Below, one piece after another: positions 6,801 to 12,482 of a DNA stretch of 12,482 nt. Within the stretch, counting starts at the first letter, position 1. Every line of letters begins with the position of its first letter. Origin of the DNA: JARRQB01 sp965368585 (GTDB lineage Bacteria > Pseudomonadota > Gammaproteobacteria > Chromatiales > Chromatiaceae); assembly GCA_965368585.1 (NCBI GenBank), contig CBDUNM010000150.1:1-12482 (forward strand), read 5' to 3'. Both the position numbers and the translations under genes were made by a program. A model generated the notes under the pieces. The model was not told where the DNA came from and made no database searches. It saw nothing but the letters and a program-made list of their open reading frames with translations.

Positions 6801-6883
6801 TCAGCGGCGATGGGGGCCGTGATCAAAACCCGCTGTTCGGGTCCGGATTCAATCGGCGTCGGACTTGTCTTGGTCGAGGCCAT
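3833..6883 (-). CDS. Hybrid HWE-type histidine kinase with four PAS domains and C-terminal receiver
   Basis: This protein of about 1016 residues has no signal peptide or membrane segment and is probably a cytoplasmic sensor. The order is: degenerate receiver-like domain (~16-141), short coiled coil, PAS1 (~165-288), PAS2 (~293-411), PAS3 (~419-537), PAS4 (~546-668), HWE dimerisation domain with phospho-His H682 (AELNHRVKNTLATID), ATPase with N box IHELTTNASKYG and the family Trp-Glu motif LEWCERDGP, and a C-terminal receiver with D951 (ALLDVDLDG), LLTG and LSKP. The N-terminal domain has AAMAILAEEAL where a phospho-Asp would be, so it cannot be phosphorylated in the usual way. I use ATG 6883-6881, with GGAG nine bases upstream, in preference to a TTG at 6898. 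It overlaps the KaiC-like gene by 35 bases, indicating one operon. The ligand of the PAS domains is unknown. Residue numbers follow the ATG start. Confidence 0.93.
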   Translation of the reverse strand: MASTKTSPTPIESGPEQRVLITAPIAADAAVLRDTLASDGLRASVCDDLVELCTQVELGAAMAILAEEALAAQSRRLLVETLASQPEWSDFPLVILVSGDGLQHRGVRLLEELRGSGHALLLQRPFRRISLLSLVRAALQSRGRQYQVRDALLERERAERAVRESEERFRLVVQNLPAAIYTTDREGRLTLFNEAAVELWGYRPTAGDDQLCGSCEILHPDGRTMPFEASPMAVGLREGRALPGQEFVIQRSDGSRRHVLAQPMPLLDSDDQLVSMVNMLLDITERKRAEEAREFLATIVQSTDDAVISKTLNGRITSWNPGAERIFGYREAETVGQSIKLIVPKELHEEERYIIARLRRGERIEHFETVRVAKDGRRVEISLTVSPILDSSGHVIGASKVARDISDRRRSEQALRESEERFRTLADNMSQLAWMADAQGWIFWYNKRWCDYTGTTLEQMQGWGWKAVHHPDHIDRVVERIQRSWDTGEIWEDTFPLRSKDGDYRWFLSRALPIRNEQGEVIRWLGTHTDVTEQQAAEEALRVGEERIRLAVESADVGTWDLDVPTGALTWSDRCKAVFGLAPEDAVTYEVFLERIHPEDRDKTDRAVQDALDPLGDGRYETEYRSLTPDGTVRWIVARGQTFFEGQGAARRARRFVGTTLDITDRKRHEAQLQTAMAELNHRVKNTLATIDAVAQQTLEHTRDLQEFGRSFSARLRSIAAAHSLLTRAEWRGTQLRDILLAELQARVPTREHLATTGPDVLIRPKAALALHMAIHELTTNASKYGALSVADGRLDISWRVVDAEAGPTLRLEWCERDGPPVYEPTQVSFGSQLIDDVIGFELNGTVERTFKSKGLQCAISLPMADLGRLAKVARDNDQPYDVDGSADITGPGRETGRKLRILVVEDNYSIAQRIGRELGAAGCAVVGPVGTYERASEVIERADFDAALLDVDLDGRAIYPLADTLISRDIPFALLTGFNVADLPPSYARHTVLSKPLAIEALENWLNRVARQTAR

Positions 6884-8327
6884 CCAGGCGGTCTCCAAGG
6901 AAGCGAGGCGCCCCGGCGAGCACCCCCTGGAATTGCCGCAAGGGCTTGCCGAGCTGCAGGCCCTCCGAACCGATCTGCAATTCCCGGATCGCTGTTTCGT
7001 GCCAACCGCTGCGGCACTTGTACACCGAAATGGCCTTCCGAATCCTGCCGTCGAACTCGAAATGACGGAACAGTACCACCGTGTCCGCGATATAACTGAC
7101 GTCGAACGGTTGTTGCGTCGAATTGAAGACGCCGTGCTGCGTCATCGTGAATACCGCAGTCACCTCCTGCTGATTCAGGTAACTCGTCAACTCGTGCAGG
7201 TGTAGACTCAGCAACCGTTCCTCCGGCATCGCGTACGCATATCCGTTCAAGCTGTCTATCGCCACCATCCGGACTCCTTCGCCCTCAACCTGTTCGCGGA
7301 CGGTATGCGTAAATTCGCCGGAGGTCAGCTCCGCAGGATCAATCTGTTGAACGCGAATCACACCCGAATCAACGTGCTGCGCCAGCGGTAGCCCGATGCC
7401 CTCCGCACGCTGAAACAGGGTCTGCACTCGCTCATCAAAAACATAGAGCACGGATCGCTCGTCCCGCTGGGCCGACGCCACGACCAACTGCGACGCCAGC
7501 GCCGATTTGCCCGTGCCGCTCAAACCGAGCAGCAGAATGCTCGTCCCGCGCACGAGTCCGCCATCCAACATACGGTCCATCTGCGATAATCCCGTGCTGA
7601 TCTGCTCAACCGCGAATTGCCGCCGGTAATCCGCCGCCGTCAGCCGTGGAAACACCTGGATACCGCCAGTATTTATCTTATAGTCGTGATAACCGCTGTA
7701 GAAGGGCTGACTGCGGACCTTCGCGACCCGCAACCGCCGCCGATCCGGACCGTAAGTCGGCGTGTTCCGCTCGAGTTCGATCACACCGCTAACCACGCTG
7801 TCGATCGCCGGTTGAGCGGGACCGGGAATCTCTACGACCAACACCGTGCAGCGCTTGCCGGTGAAATGTTGCTTCAGAATCATCAATTGACGGCGGTACC
7901 ACAACTCGTCGCGCGCCTGCACCCGGATCTCTGCCAACGAATCGATCACCAAACGCGTCGGAGAAACCTTCTGCACGTCAGACAACAACGCTTCCATTGT
8001 CTGGGGAAGCTCTACTTCAGCCGGGTGCAGCATCGTCTGCTGCACGCCGGCGTCCGGCGGCGCAAGACGATGCAGCAACACGCCGTCCAACGACCAGTCG
8101 TGTGAACGGGCGAGCTTGCGAATCTCCTCCTCATTTTCCGATGTCCCGAGGTAGAGCACCGTTTCACCCTGGCGCGCGCCGGCGATCAAAAATTGCATGC
8201 ATAATGTCGTTTTACCCGCCCCACTCGCACCGCGAATCAGCGAAATCTGCTCGCGGGGAGCACCGCCCCCCAAGACCTGATCGAGTCCCTCGATGCCAGT
8301 GCTGACAAAAGTTTCGTTCTCGGTCAT
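6849..8327 (-). CDS. KaiC-like two-domain RecA-family ATPase
   Basis: The 492-residue protein has two KaiC/RadA-type ATPase domains. Domain 1 carries Walker A GASGAGKTT (33-41), TSENEE near the catalytic Glu position (62-67), and Walker B LVIDS (126-130). Domain 2 carries Walker A GLSGTGKSA (268-276), FDER (297-300) and Walker B MVAIDS (354-359). At the position of the KaiC dual phosphosite Ser-Thr it has S411-Y412 (VSYIADTVVLF), the usual form in KaiC-like proteins outside the cyanobacterial clock. KaiC itself forms hexamers that autophosphorylate and hydrolyse ATP slowly; this protein probably assembles likewise. No kaiA or kaiB is present here. It is first in an operon with the hybrid kinase, so it likely modulates that kinase or is modulated by it. 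ATG 8327 has only a weak ribosome binding site, GAGA about ten bases upstream. Confidence 0.93.
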   Translation of the reverse strand: MTENETFVSTGIEGLDQVLGGGAPREQISLIRGASGAGKTTLCMQFLIAGARQGETVLYLGTSENEEEIRKLARSHDWSLDGVLLHRLAPPDAGVQQTMLHPAEVELPQTMEALLSDVQKVSPTRLVIDSLAEIRVQARDELWYRRQLMILKQHFTGKRCTVLVVEIPGPAQPAIDSVVSGVIELERNTPTYGPDRRRLRVAKVRSQPFYSGYHDYKINTGGIQVFPRLTAADYRRQFAVEQISTGLSQMDRMLDGGLVRGTSILLLGLSGTGKSALASQLVVASAQRDERSVLYVFDERVQTLFQRAEGIGLPLAQHVDSGVIRVQQIDPAELTSGEFTHTVREQVEGEGVRMVAIDSLNGYAYAMPEERLLSLHLHELTSYLNQQEVTAVFTMTQHGVFNSTQQPFDVSYIADTVVLFRHFEFDGRIRKAISVYKCRSGWHETAIRELQIGSEGLQLGKPLRQFQGVLAGAPRFLGDRLDGLDQDKSDAD

Positions 8328-8364
8328 GTCACATCTCGGAAAGCAGGAAAATCAATCGCCTCTG

Positions 8365-8394
8365 TTTATACATCGGCAAACTGAGAATAGGAAA
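8365..8394 (-). promoter_or_regulatory. Candidate promoter of the KaiC-like/hybrid kinase operon
   Basis: On the - strand TATAAA (8370-8365) lies 38 bases before the start codon, with TTTCCT (8394-8389) 18 bases upstream of it. The -10 box is good and the -35 box poor, which could suit a stationary-phase sigma factor. This is inference only. Confidence 0.3.
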
Positions 8395-8474
8395 TACATT
8401 TATATGTCGTTTCGTATCCGCGACGTGTCCAACGTGAGCTGCGCCACAAGTTCTTCGGACCCCGACCTCGAATG

Positions 8475-8609
8475 GGCGACCAGGCCGCGTAACGTCAGCA
8501 CCTTTACCGCGGAAAAGCCGGTTGCCGCCAGCACAGACAGGTGTGCGCGGATGAACTCGGCCCACGTCGTAATGCGCTTTCGTTGCGGCGCGGGCGGCGG
8601 AATTCCCCA
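8475..8609 (-). pseudogene. Fragment of an rve-type transposase/integrase
   Basis: On the - strand the sequence WGIPPPAPQRKRITTWAEF, then IRAHLSVLAATGF and VLTLRGLV, matches the start of the rve (DDE) catalytic domain of a common family of integrase-core transposases. In those proteins ...IPPAPQRKRTTTWAEFIRAH leads to LAATDFF and LRGLVTYYVLFF. Here the first catalytic Asp position reads Gly (AATGF), and the similarity ends after LRGLV. About 45 of roughly 350 residues remain. The enclosing ORF (8400-8669) is otherwise unrelated. It is a relic of an insertion between the KaiC-like operon and the sigma54 regulator operon. Confidence 0.6.
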
Positions 8610-8826
8610 GCCGCGGAATTCGCCGTCGCTGGCATCGATCGCAAGGTCGATGATCGCGGCGACCACCATGCCACCCCATGCCGCGCCGAGTAGACCAACG
8701 GGGTGAACGTTACGGTCTGGGAGCTGCTACACTGCCGATGGTTCAAATCGACCGAACGCGTATGATAACAACCAGTTTTTGATTCACTATCTGTACACGA
8801 CGCCATGCCATTCTGCCGTCGGGTTT
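8610..8826. other. Upstream region of the kinase/sigma54-activator operon
   Basis: No gene is supported here. By its position before the sigma54 promoter the stretch could hold binding sites for the NtrC-type activator. GTACACG occurs at 8793-8799 and again at 8829-8835 inside the promoter, but no strong dyad was found. Confidence 0.4.
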
Positions 8827-8842
8827 TGGTACACGTCTTGCG
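8827..8842 (+). promoter_or_regulatory. Sigma54 (-24/-12) promoter of the kinase/NtrC-type operon
   Basis: TGGTAC-ACGTC-TTGCG matches the sigma54 consensus TGGCAC-N5-TTGCW with one change in each half, and the spacing between the GG and GC elements is the required ten bases. The expected transcript start is near 8853, about 50 bases before the kinase start codon. Because the operon itself encodes a sigma54 activator, autoregulation is likely. Confidence 0.7.
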
Positions 8843-8902
8843 TACTGTTCAGCTGAGGAGCGGGAACTGAACGAGTAACAAACCGATCAGTCGCGACCAA
8901 GA

Positions 8903-9655
8903 GTGGGAATAGTGAATCGCGTACCAAATGACGAAACTAAGGAAAAACGCTGCAATGATGCAGACCACCCTGCTGCAGCGTTTTCAGCCTATGCAGTGAT
9001 CGCACGTGCGCAACGGCTGGCTGCGCTAAATGCGTTGACTGGACAGTATGCCCATCGGATGCGTAATCCGCTCGCGGCGATTCAAGCCGCCTGCTCCAGT
9101 TTGCGCGATGACATCCAGGATCCTGACCACCAGCAGCGACTCGAGCTAATACTGCAAGAAGTCGCACACACGCTTTTGCTGATTTCCGCCGACGTTCAGG
9201 CCGTCAATCAACCGGAGGAACCTCCTTGTGAAATCGATGCGGTCGGCGAAATTGCAAGTATTATTGAAATCGCCCAGGCGATGGATTCGAACGCGCACGA
9301 GATCGAATGGCAGGCTCACCCCGCAGCCAACTGCTTCGCGCCGCGAATGGCATTTCGCGTTGCTGTCTTCGGCCTGCTCGAGCAATTGATCGCGGGGCCT
9401 GCGGCCAATAGGATTCAGATTGCGTTGCACTGTGGCGACGAGCGATTGCAAATCCGCTTCACCGCCGAGAGCATAACCGGTGAGCGCCGCGCCGCATTCG
9501 AGCCTTCGTCTTTGAGCCCAACCGAACCGGTTGACGTACTCGGGCTGCAGATTGCCGAGCGATTTGCGCGTGACGCTAAGGGTCGTCTGAAGCGTTGGAT
9601 GCCTGAGGACGGTTCGGAGATCATCACACTCGATCTGCCCTGCGTCAATGGCTGA
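8903..9655 (+). CDS. Small soluble histidine kinase with degenerate ATPase domain
   Basis: This protein of about 250 residues has a HisKA dimerisation helix with H51 in the H box (GQYAHRMRNPLAAIQAACSS) and a C-terminal half that resembles an HATPase fold only in outline. The N box, normally with Asn residues, reads FGLLEQLIAGPAAN, and the glycine-rich lid is reduced to DVLGLQIAERFARDAKGRL. ATP binding is therefore doubtful. It may act as a phosphatase or a dimerisation partner, or be phosphorylated by another kinase. No sensor or membrane domain is present. The start is GTG 8903 or GTG 8912, since no in-frame ATG precedes the H box. Its stop overlaps the start of the next gene by eight bases, so the two are coupled and surely form a kinase/regulator pair. 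Confidence 0.82.
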   Translation: MGIVNRVPNDETKEKRCNDADHPAAAFSAYAVIARAQRLAALNALTGQYAHRMRNPLAAIQAACSSLRDDIQDPDHQQRLELILQEVAHTLLLISADVQAVNQPEEPPCEIDAVGEIASIIEIAQAMDSNAHEIEWQAHPAANCFAPRMAFRVAVFGLLEQLIAGPAANRIQIALHCGDERLQIRFTAESITGERRAAFEPSSLSPTEPVDVLGLQIAERFARDAKGRLKRWMPEDGSEIITLDLPCVNG

Positions 9656-11045
9656 CTCACTCCTCGTCATAGAAGACGAAGTCCTGCTCGGAAAAGAGAT
9701 GCAACGCCGCTTCGTTAAACAGGGGTGGGATGTGACCTTGGCAACCGATCTCGCCGCGGCTCGTCGGCAGCTTATCGACAAAGAATTGCGGCCGTTGGTG
9801 GTGTTGGCCGACATGACCTTGCCCGATGGAAACAGTCTCGATCTGCTTGAAGAATTTCAGCAGACACCGTCCGCCGACAGCGAGTGGATCATGCTTACGG
9901 CCTACGGCACAATCCCCGACTCGGTGCGCGCCCTGCAATTGGGCGCGCTGGACTTTTTGGAAAAACCCGTCGTCGAAACTCGGCTGGACCTCGCCCTGAA
10001 ACGCGCCGCGCGCAGCGCCCGTGCTCAGCGACGCCTGACCAATCAGTCCGCCGACCAGGTTGCCAAAAACAGCGTGGAGCGCTTTATCGGTCGCAGCAAG
10101 CGAGCCGAAGAGACCCGACACATGCTCCAGAAAATCGCGCAGGCGGACTTCAGCGCTCTGATACTGCGCGGTGAAACCGGCTCGGGCAAAGGGCTTGCGG
10201 CGCGTATTCTGCATTACAACGGATCGAGAGCTGACGGCCCGATGGTCGAAATCAACTGCGCCGCACTGCCCGATGAATTGCTGGAATCAGAGTTGTTTGG
10301 CCACGAGGCCGGCGCCTTTACCGGCGCAAAAGGTCGCCGTGAAGGTCTGTTCGAACAAGCGCAATGCGGCACCTTGTTCCTGGACGAGATCGGCGAAATG
10401 CCGCTTGGCCTGCAGGCCAAGCTGCTTAAAGCGGTCGAAGACCGCAAAATCCGACGGGTTGGTGGCAATCGGGAGATAACGATCGACGTACAGATTGTTG
10501 CGGCGACCAACCGTGACCTGGAAACCGAGGTAGCGGAGAAACGGTTTCGCAGTGATCTGTACCATCGTTTGAGCGTGTTTCAGATCATTCTGCCGAATCT
10601 GGCGGAACGTCCGGAGGATATCGAAGACCTGGTCGAGACCTTCGTGGTCGAGTTTAGCAAGCGCACCAATCGCCGCATCGAGGGGGTATGCGGGGAGGTC
10701 TGGGACGAGCTAAAGGCTTACCACTGGCCGGGTAACGTGCGTGAACTGCGCAACGTGATCGAACGCGGCGTTTTGCTGGCGAGCGGTCCTATGCTGGATC
10801 GCCGCTGGCTACAGCTGAATACTTCGGGCAAAAAAATCACGTCTCTGGATGGCGATCGCTTGTGTTTTCCTCTCGATGGCAGCATCAGCCTGGACGAGAT
10901 CGAAGAGCGATTGATTCGTGAGGCGCTCAAACGTAGCGGCGGTAACGTAACACACGCGGCTGAAAACTTGGGCATAAGTCGACAGACAATGCGCTACCGT
11001 ATTGAAAAATACCATATCGATCCCGACGAATTGCTGACAAACTAA
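9648..11045 (+). CDS. NtrC-family sigma54-dependent response regulator
   Basis: The 465-residue protein has three domains. The receiver (3-120) has E9/D10/E11, phospho-acceptor D55 (VVLADMTLPDG), T84 and K106. The AAA+ domain (~145-380) has Walker A GETGSGKG (175-182), the sigma54-contact loop GAFTGA (222-227), Walker B GTLFLDEIG (241-249) and the arginine region KRFRSDLYHRL. The Fis-type helix-turn-helix (~427-457) reads GGNVTHAAENLGISRQTMRY. All activator motifs are intact, so it should open sigma54 promoters after phosphorylation, probably by the overlapping upstream kinase gene. ATG 9648 lies inside the end of that gene and has no separate ribosome binding site, which fits translational coupling. 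The sigma54 promoter upstream of the pair is a likely target. Other targets are unknown. Confidence 0.95.
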   Translation: MADSLLVIEDEVLLGKEMQRRFVKQGWDVTLATDLAAARRQLIDKELRPLVVLADMTLPDGNSLDLLEEFQQTPSADSEWIMLTAYGTIPDSVRALQLGALDFLEKPVVETRLDLALKRAARSARAQRRLTNQSADQVAKNSVERFIGRSKRAEETRHMLQKIAQADFSALILRGETGSGKGLAARILHYNGSRADGPMVEINCAALPDELLESELFGHEAGAFTGAKGRREGLFEQAQCGTLFLDEIGEMPLGLQAKLLKAVEDRKIRRVGGNREITIDVQIVAATNRDLETEVAEKRFRSDLYHRLSVFQIILPNLAERPEDIEDLVETFVVEFSKRTNRRIEGVCGEVWDELKAYHWPGNVRELRNVIERGVLLASGPMLDRRWLQLNTSGKKITSLDGDRLCFPLDGSISLDEIEERLIREALKRSGGNVTHAAENLGISRQTMRYRIEKYHIDPDELLTN

Positions 11046-11268
11046 GTCACCGGTGTCGCCGGCTTCACCAGCCTGATCGTGCGTAAGAAAACCTGTCTTG
11101 CGCTACACGACAAGCGAAAGGGCGGCACGGAATTCAGTTGTATCCACCTGGAGCAGCCCGCGGATCGACTCGCTTTCGTCACGTCACATCTTTTTCCTGG
11201 AAAGGCGGAGGCGCTTTTCATTACCGGTGACGAGACCGCTGACGCAAAGGCGTCGTTGACGCAGGCGT
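11046..11268 (+). other. Unassigned stretch between the sigma54 regulator and the PRC-type pseudogene
   Basis: A frame stays open from GTG 11079 (and in fact from the regulator stop codon) to 11399. It contains TGDETADAKASLTQAF, but there is no ribosome binding site and no family I recognise, and its last third overlaps the PRC-type frame. It may be a piece of the lost 5' part of the next gene or of another gene. Confidence 0.35.
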
Positions 11269-12433
11269 TTGCACGAGAGGCGTGTCGTGGGCTACGAGGC
11301 CACCGGCGGCATTTTCTCCGACCTGACCCAAGATCGCACCTTCGCCCCCCGGCCCGCACACATCGAAATCGGCGAAGACAGCGCGATCGTTCCTGCTGAG
11401 GTTGCTGACGCGATGGAAACGCAGGAATTGGGCGGCATCAAAGGTGCGTGGTCATCGGCTACCGGCAGTGTAAAGGTGGTGTATGAAAGTGCCAAGAATA
11501 TCGCAAAGGATAAGCTGGCGACACTGGAGACGGCGACCAGCGAGCAATAAAAAAATATGTCATTGGTAAGTGCGCTTCGAGCGAAGTAGCCACCGATTCA
11601 GGTGAAGTCATCGTCGGCGAAGGCGGTACGATTACACGGCAGCATGCCGAACGCGGGGACTAGGCAGGCAAGCTCTGGTCGCTGTCGGTCTCGGCCACTG
11701 GCGGGTCGATTTCCGATGCCTACAGCTCAGCCAAGAACGCGGCGCAAGCGCGGCACGACGAGCTCAAAGATGCGTCAGTCGACAAGCAAAAGGATTTCGC
11801 GATCGGCCAGCAGGCCGCGTCTGAAGTGACCGACGATGAAGGTGAGGTGATAGTCCGCAAGGATGAAGTCATTACGCAGCCCGTCGCCGAAAAAGCCGAA
11901 CAATGCGGCAAACTGAGCGCGCTGATGGCGGCTGCGGCCGGCGGTCTGGTCGCGGCGGGCGTACAACACGTACGCGATGGTTTTCAAGGGCAGGACGCGA
12001 CAGCGGCAATCGGCAGGCGTCTGCGCCACGGCGTACGCGCCGTCGGTGGCTCCATTATCGGCGCTCAAGGTCAGATTGTCACCCAGGAGGTCGCCGAGGA
12101 CGCTGAACAGAAAGGCCGAACCGGCGAACTTTTGGCCGCAGCGGGACTGGCGGATGACAACACGGCCGCCGATAAGGCGGGTCATGCAGCGACGATGTCA
12201 AAAATCGGGTACGTGAAGAACGGATCAAGCGGGCCCTCGGCCGGCCTGCGACTCGGGTCGTGCTGGCGCCTGACGATACCATCATACTGAACGTGGGCGA
12301 AATCGTCACTCACGAGTCGATCGAGGTGGCGCGTGACGCCGGGGTGCTGGATATACTCGTCTCCAGTATCGACACCAGTAGCGCCAGCGTTGATCCGATG
12401 GACAGTCGCCCGGATCAAGCTGGCAAGGCGTAA
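11269..12433 (+). pseudogene. Broken gene for a PRC-barrel-type protein with four C-terminal repeats
   Basis: The conserved region begins with RRVVGYEATGGIFSDL and PAHIEIGEDSAIVPAEVAD, which fits the second PRC-barrel of large PRC-domain proteins. The N-terminal ~150 residues expected in that family are missing. Four related repeats of about 60 residues follow, starting near 11556 (YVIGKCASSEV), 11796 (FAIGQQAASEV), 12003 (AAIGRRLRHGV) and 12230 (RALGRPATRVV). Each contains a GEVIV..G..IT-like core and a helix ending in GKL or similar. The gene is interrupted by a frame change at the A run 11549-11555 (stop TAA 11548-11550), by TAG 11661-11663 where repeat 2 has Gln, and by a frame change at the A run 12199-12203, before it ends at TAA 12431-12433. 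The function is unknown; PRC barrels bind partner proteins or RNA. Confidence 0.6.
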
Positions 12434-12482
12434 GCGTTTCACCAGCACCGTTCTATCCAAAGGTAGTCATCCCTTGTAGAGT

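Noticed and set aside
8428..8434. GTCCAAC box as a further attC site near the transposase fragment
   Set aside because: No partner box and no matching arms were found within 130 bases on either side.
8741..8757. GTTC...GAAC dyad as an activator binding site for the sigma54 operon
   Set aside because: Only four base pairs match on each side, which is no better than chance over a region of this length.
11079..11399. 106-codon frame starting at GTG 11079, open in the same frame as the sigma54 regulator after its stop
   Set aside because: It has no ribosome binding site and no recognisable family, and its last third runs out of frame over the conserved PRC-type sequence.

Overview
The window looks like accessory or genome-island DNA from a GC-rich proteobacterium, probably a gamma- or betaproteobacterium. 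The grounds are an NtrC-type sigma54 activator, a HWE hybrid kinase, a KaiC-like ATPase, integron attC-like sites and an IS91-type recombinase fragment. No rRNA, tRNA, CRISPR array or housekeeping operon was found, so the taxonomy is only an inference.

Region 1 (1-466) is the C-terminal end of a helical protein of unknown function on the + strand. Region 2 (about 470-2900) reads on the - strand as a small integron-like cassette array. From right to left it has an attC-like site (2776-2899), an ABM-fold monooxygenase-like gene (2417-2704), a 107-bp MITE-like inverted-repeat element (2184-2290) beside a half attC (2102-2130), a HEPN-like gene broken by two in-frame stops (1552-2082), an attC with extrahelical bases (1471-1557), an intact cupin gene (1017-1451), another attC-like site (952-1007) and a decayed ORF. 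No integron integrase lies in the window. The array ends on the right at an IS91-type end that carries a perfect 20-bp palindrome and the first ~39 codons of a tyrosine recombinase (2950-3127).

Region 3 (3391-8327) is a signalling module. A single-domain response regulator (+) converges on a two-gene operon (-) made of a two-domain KaiC-like ATPase followed, with overlapping ends, by a ~1016-residue hybrid kinase. The kinase reads: degenerate receiver, four PAS domains, HWE kinase core, receiver. The likely logic is that KaiC-like ATPase activity and PAS sensing feed phosphate to the C-terminal receiver and/or the free response regulator.

Region 4 (8328-8902) holds a fragment of an rve-type transposase and then a good sigma54 promoter (8827-8842). 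Region 5 (8903-11045) is a translationally coupled pair: a small soluble histidine kinase with a degenerate ATPase half and an NtrC-family response regulator with an intact GAFTGA loop. The sigma54 promoter just upstream suggests autoregulation. Region 6 (11046-12433) carries a broken gene for a PRC-barrel-type protein with four related C-terminal repeats, interrupted by frameshifts and an amber codon.

The signalling genes are long and intact while several accessory genes carry nonsense codons or A-run frameshifts. This argues for real decay of the accessory DNA, although sequencing error at homopolymers cannot be excluded from one sequence.
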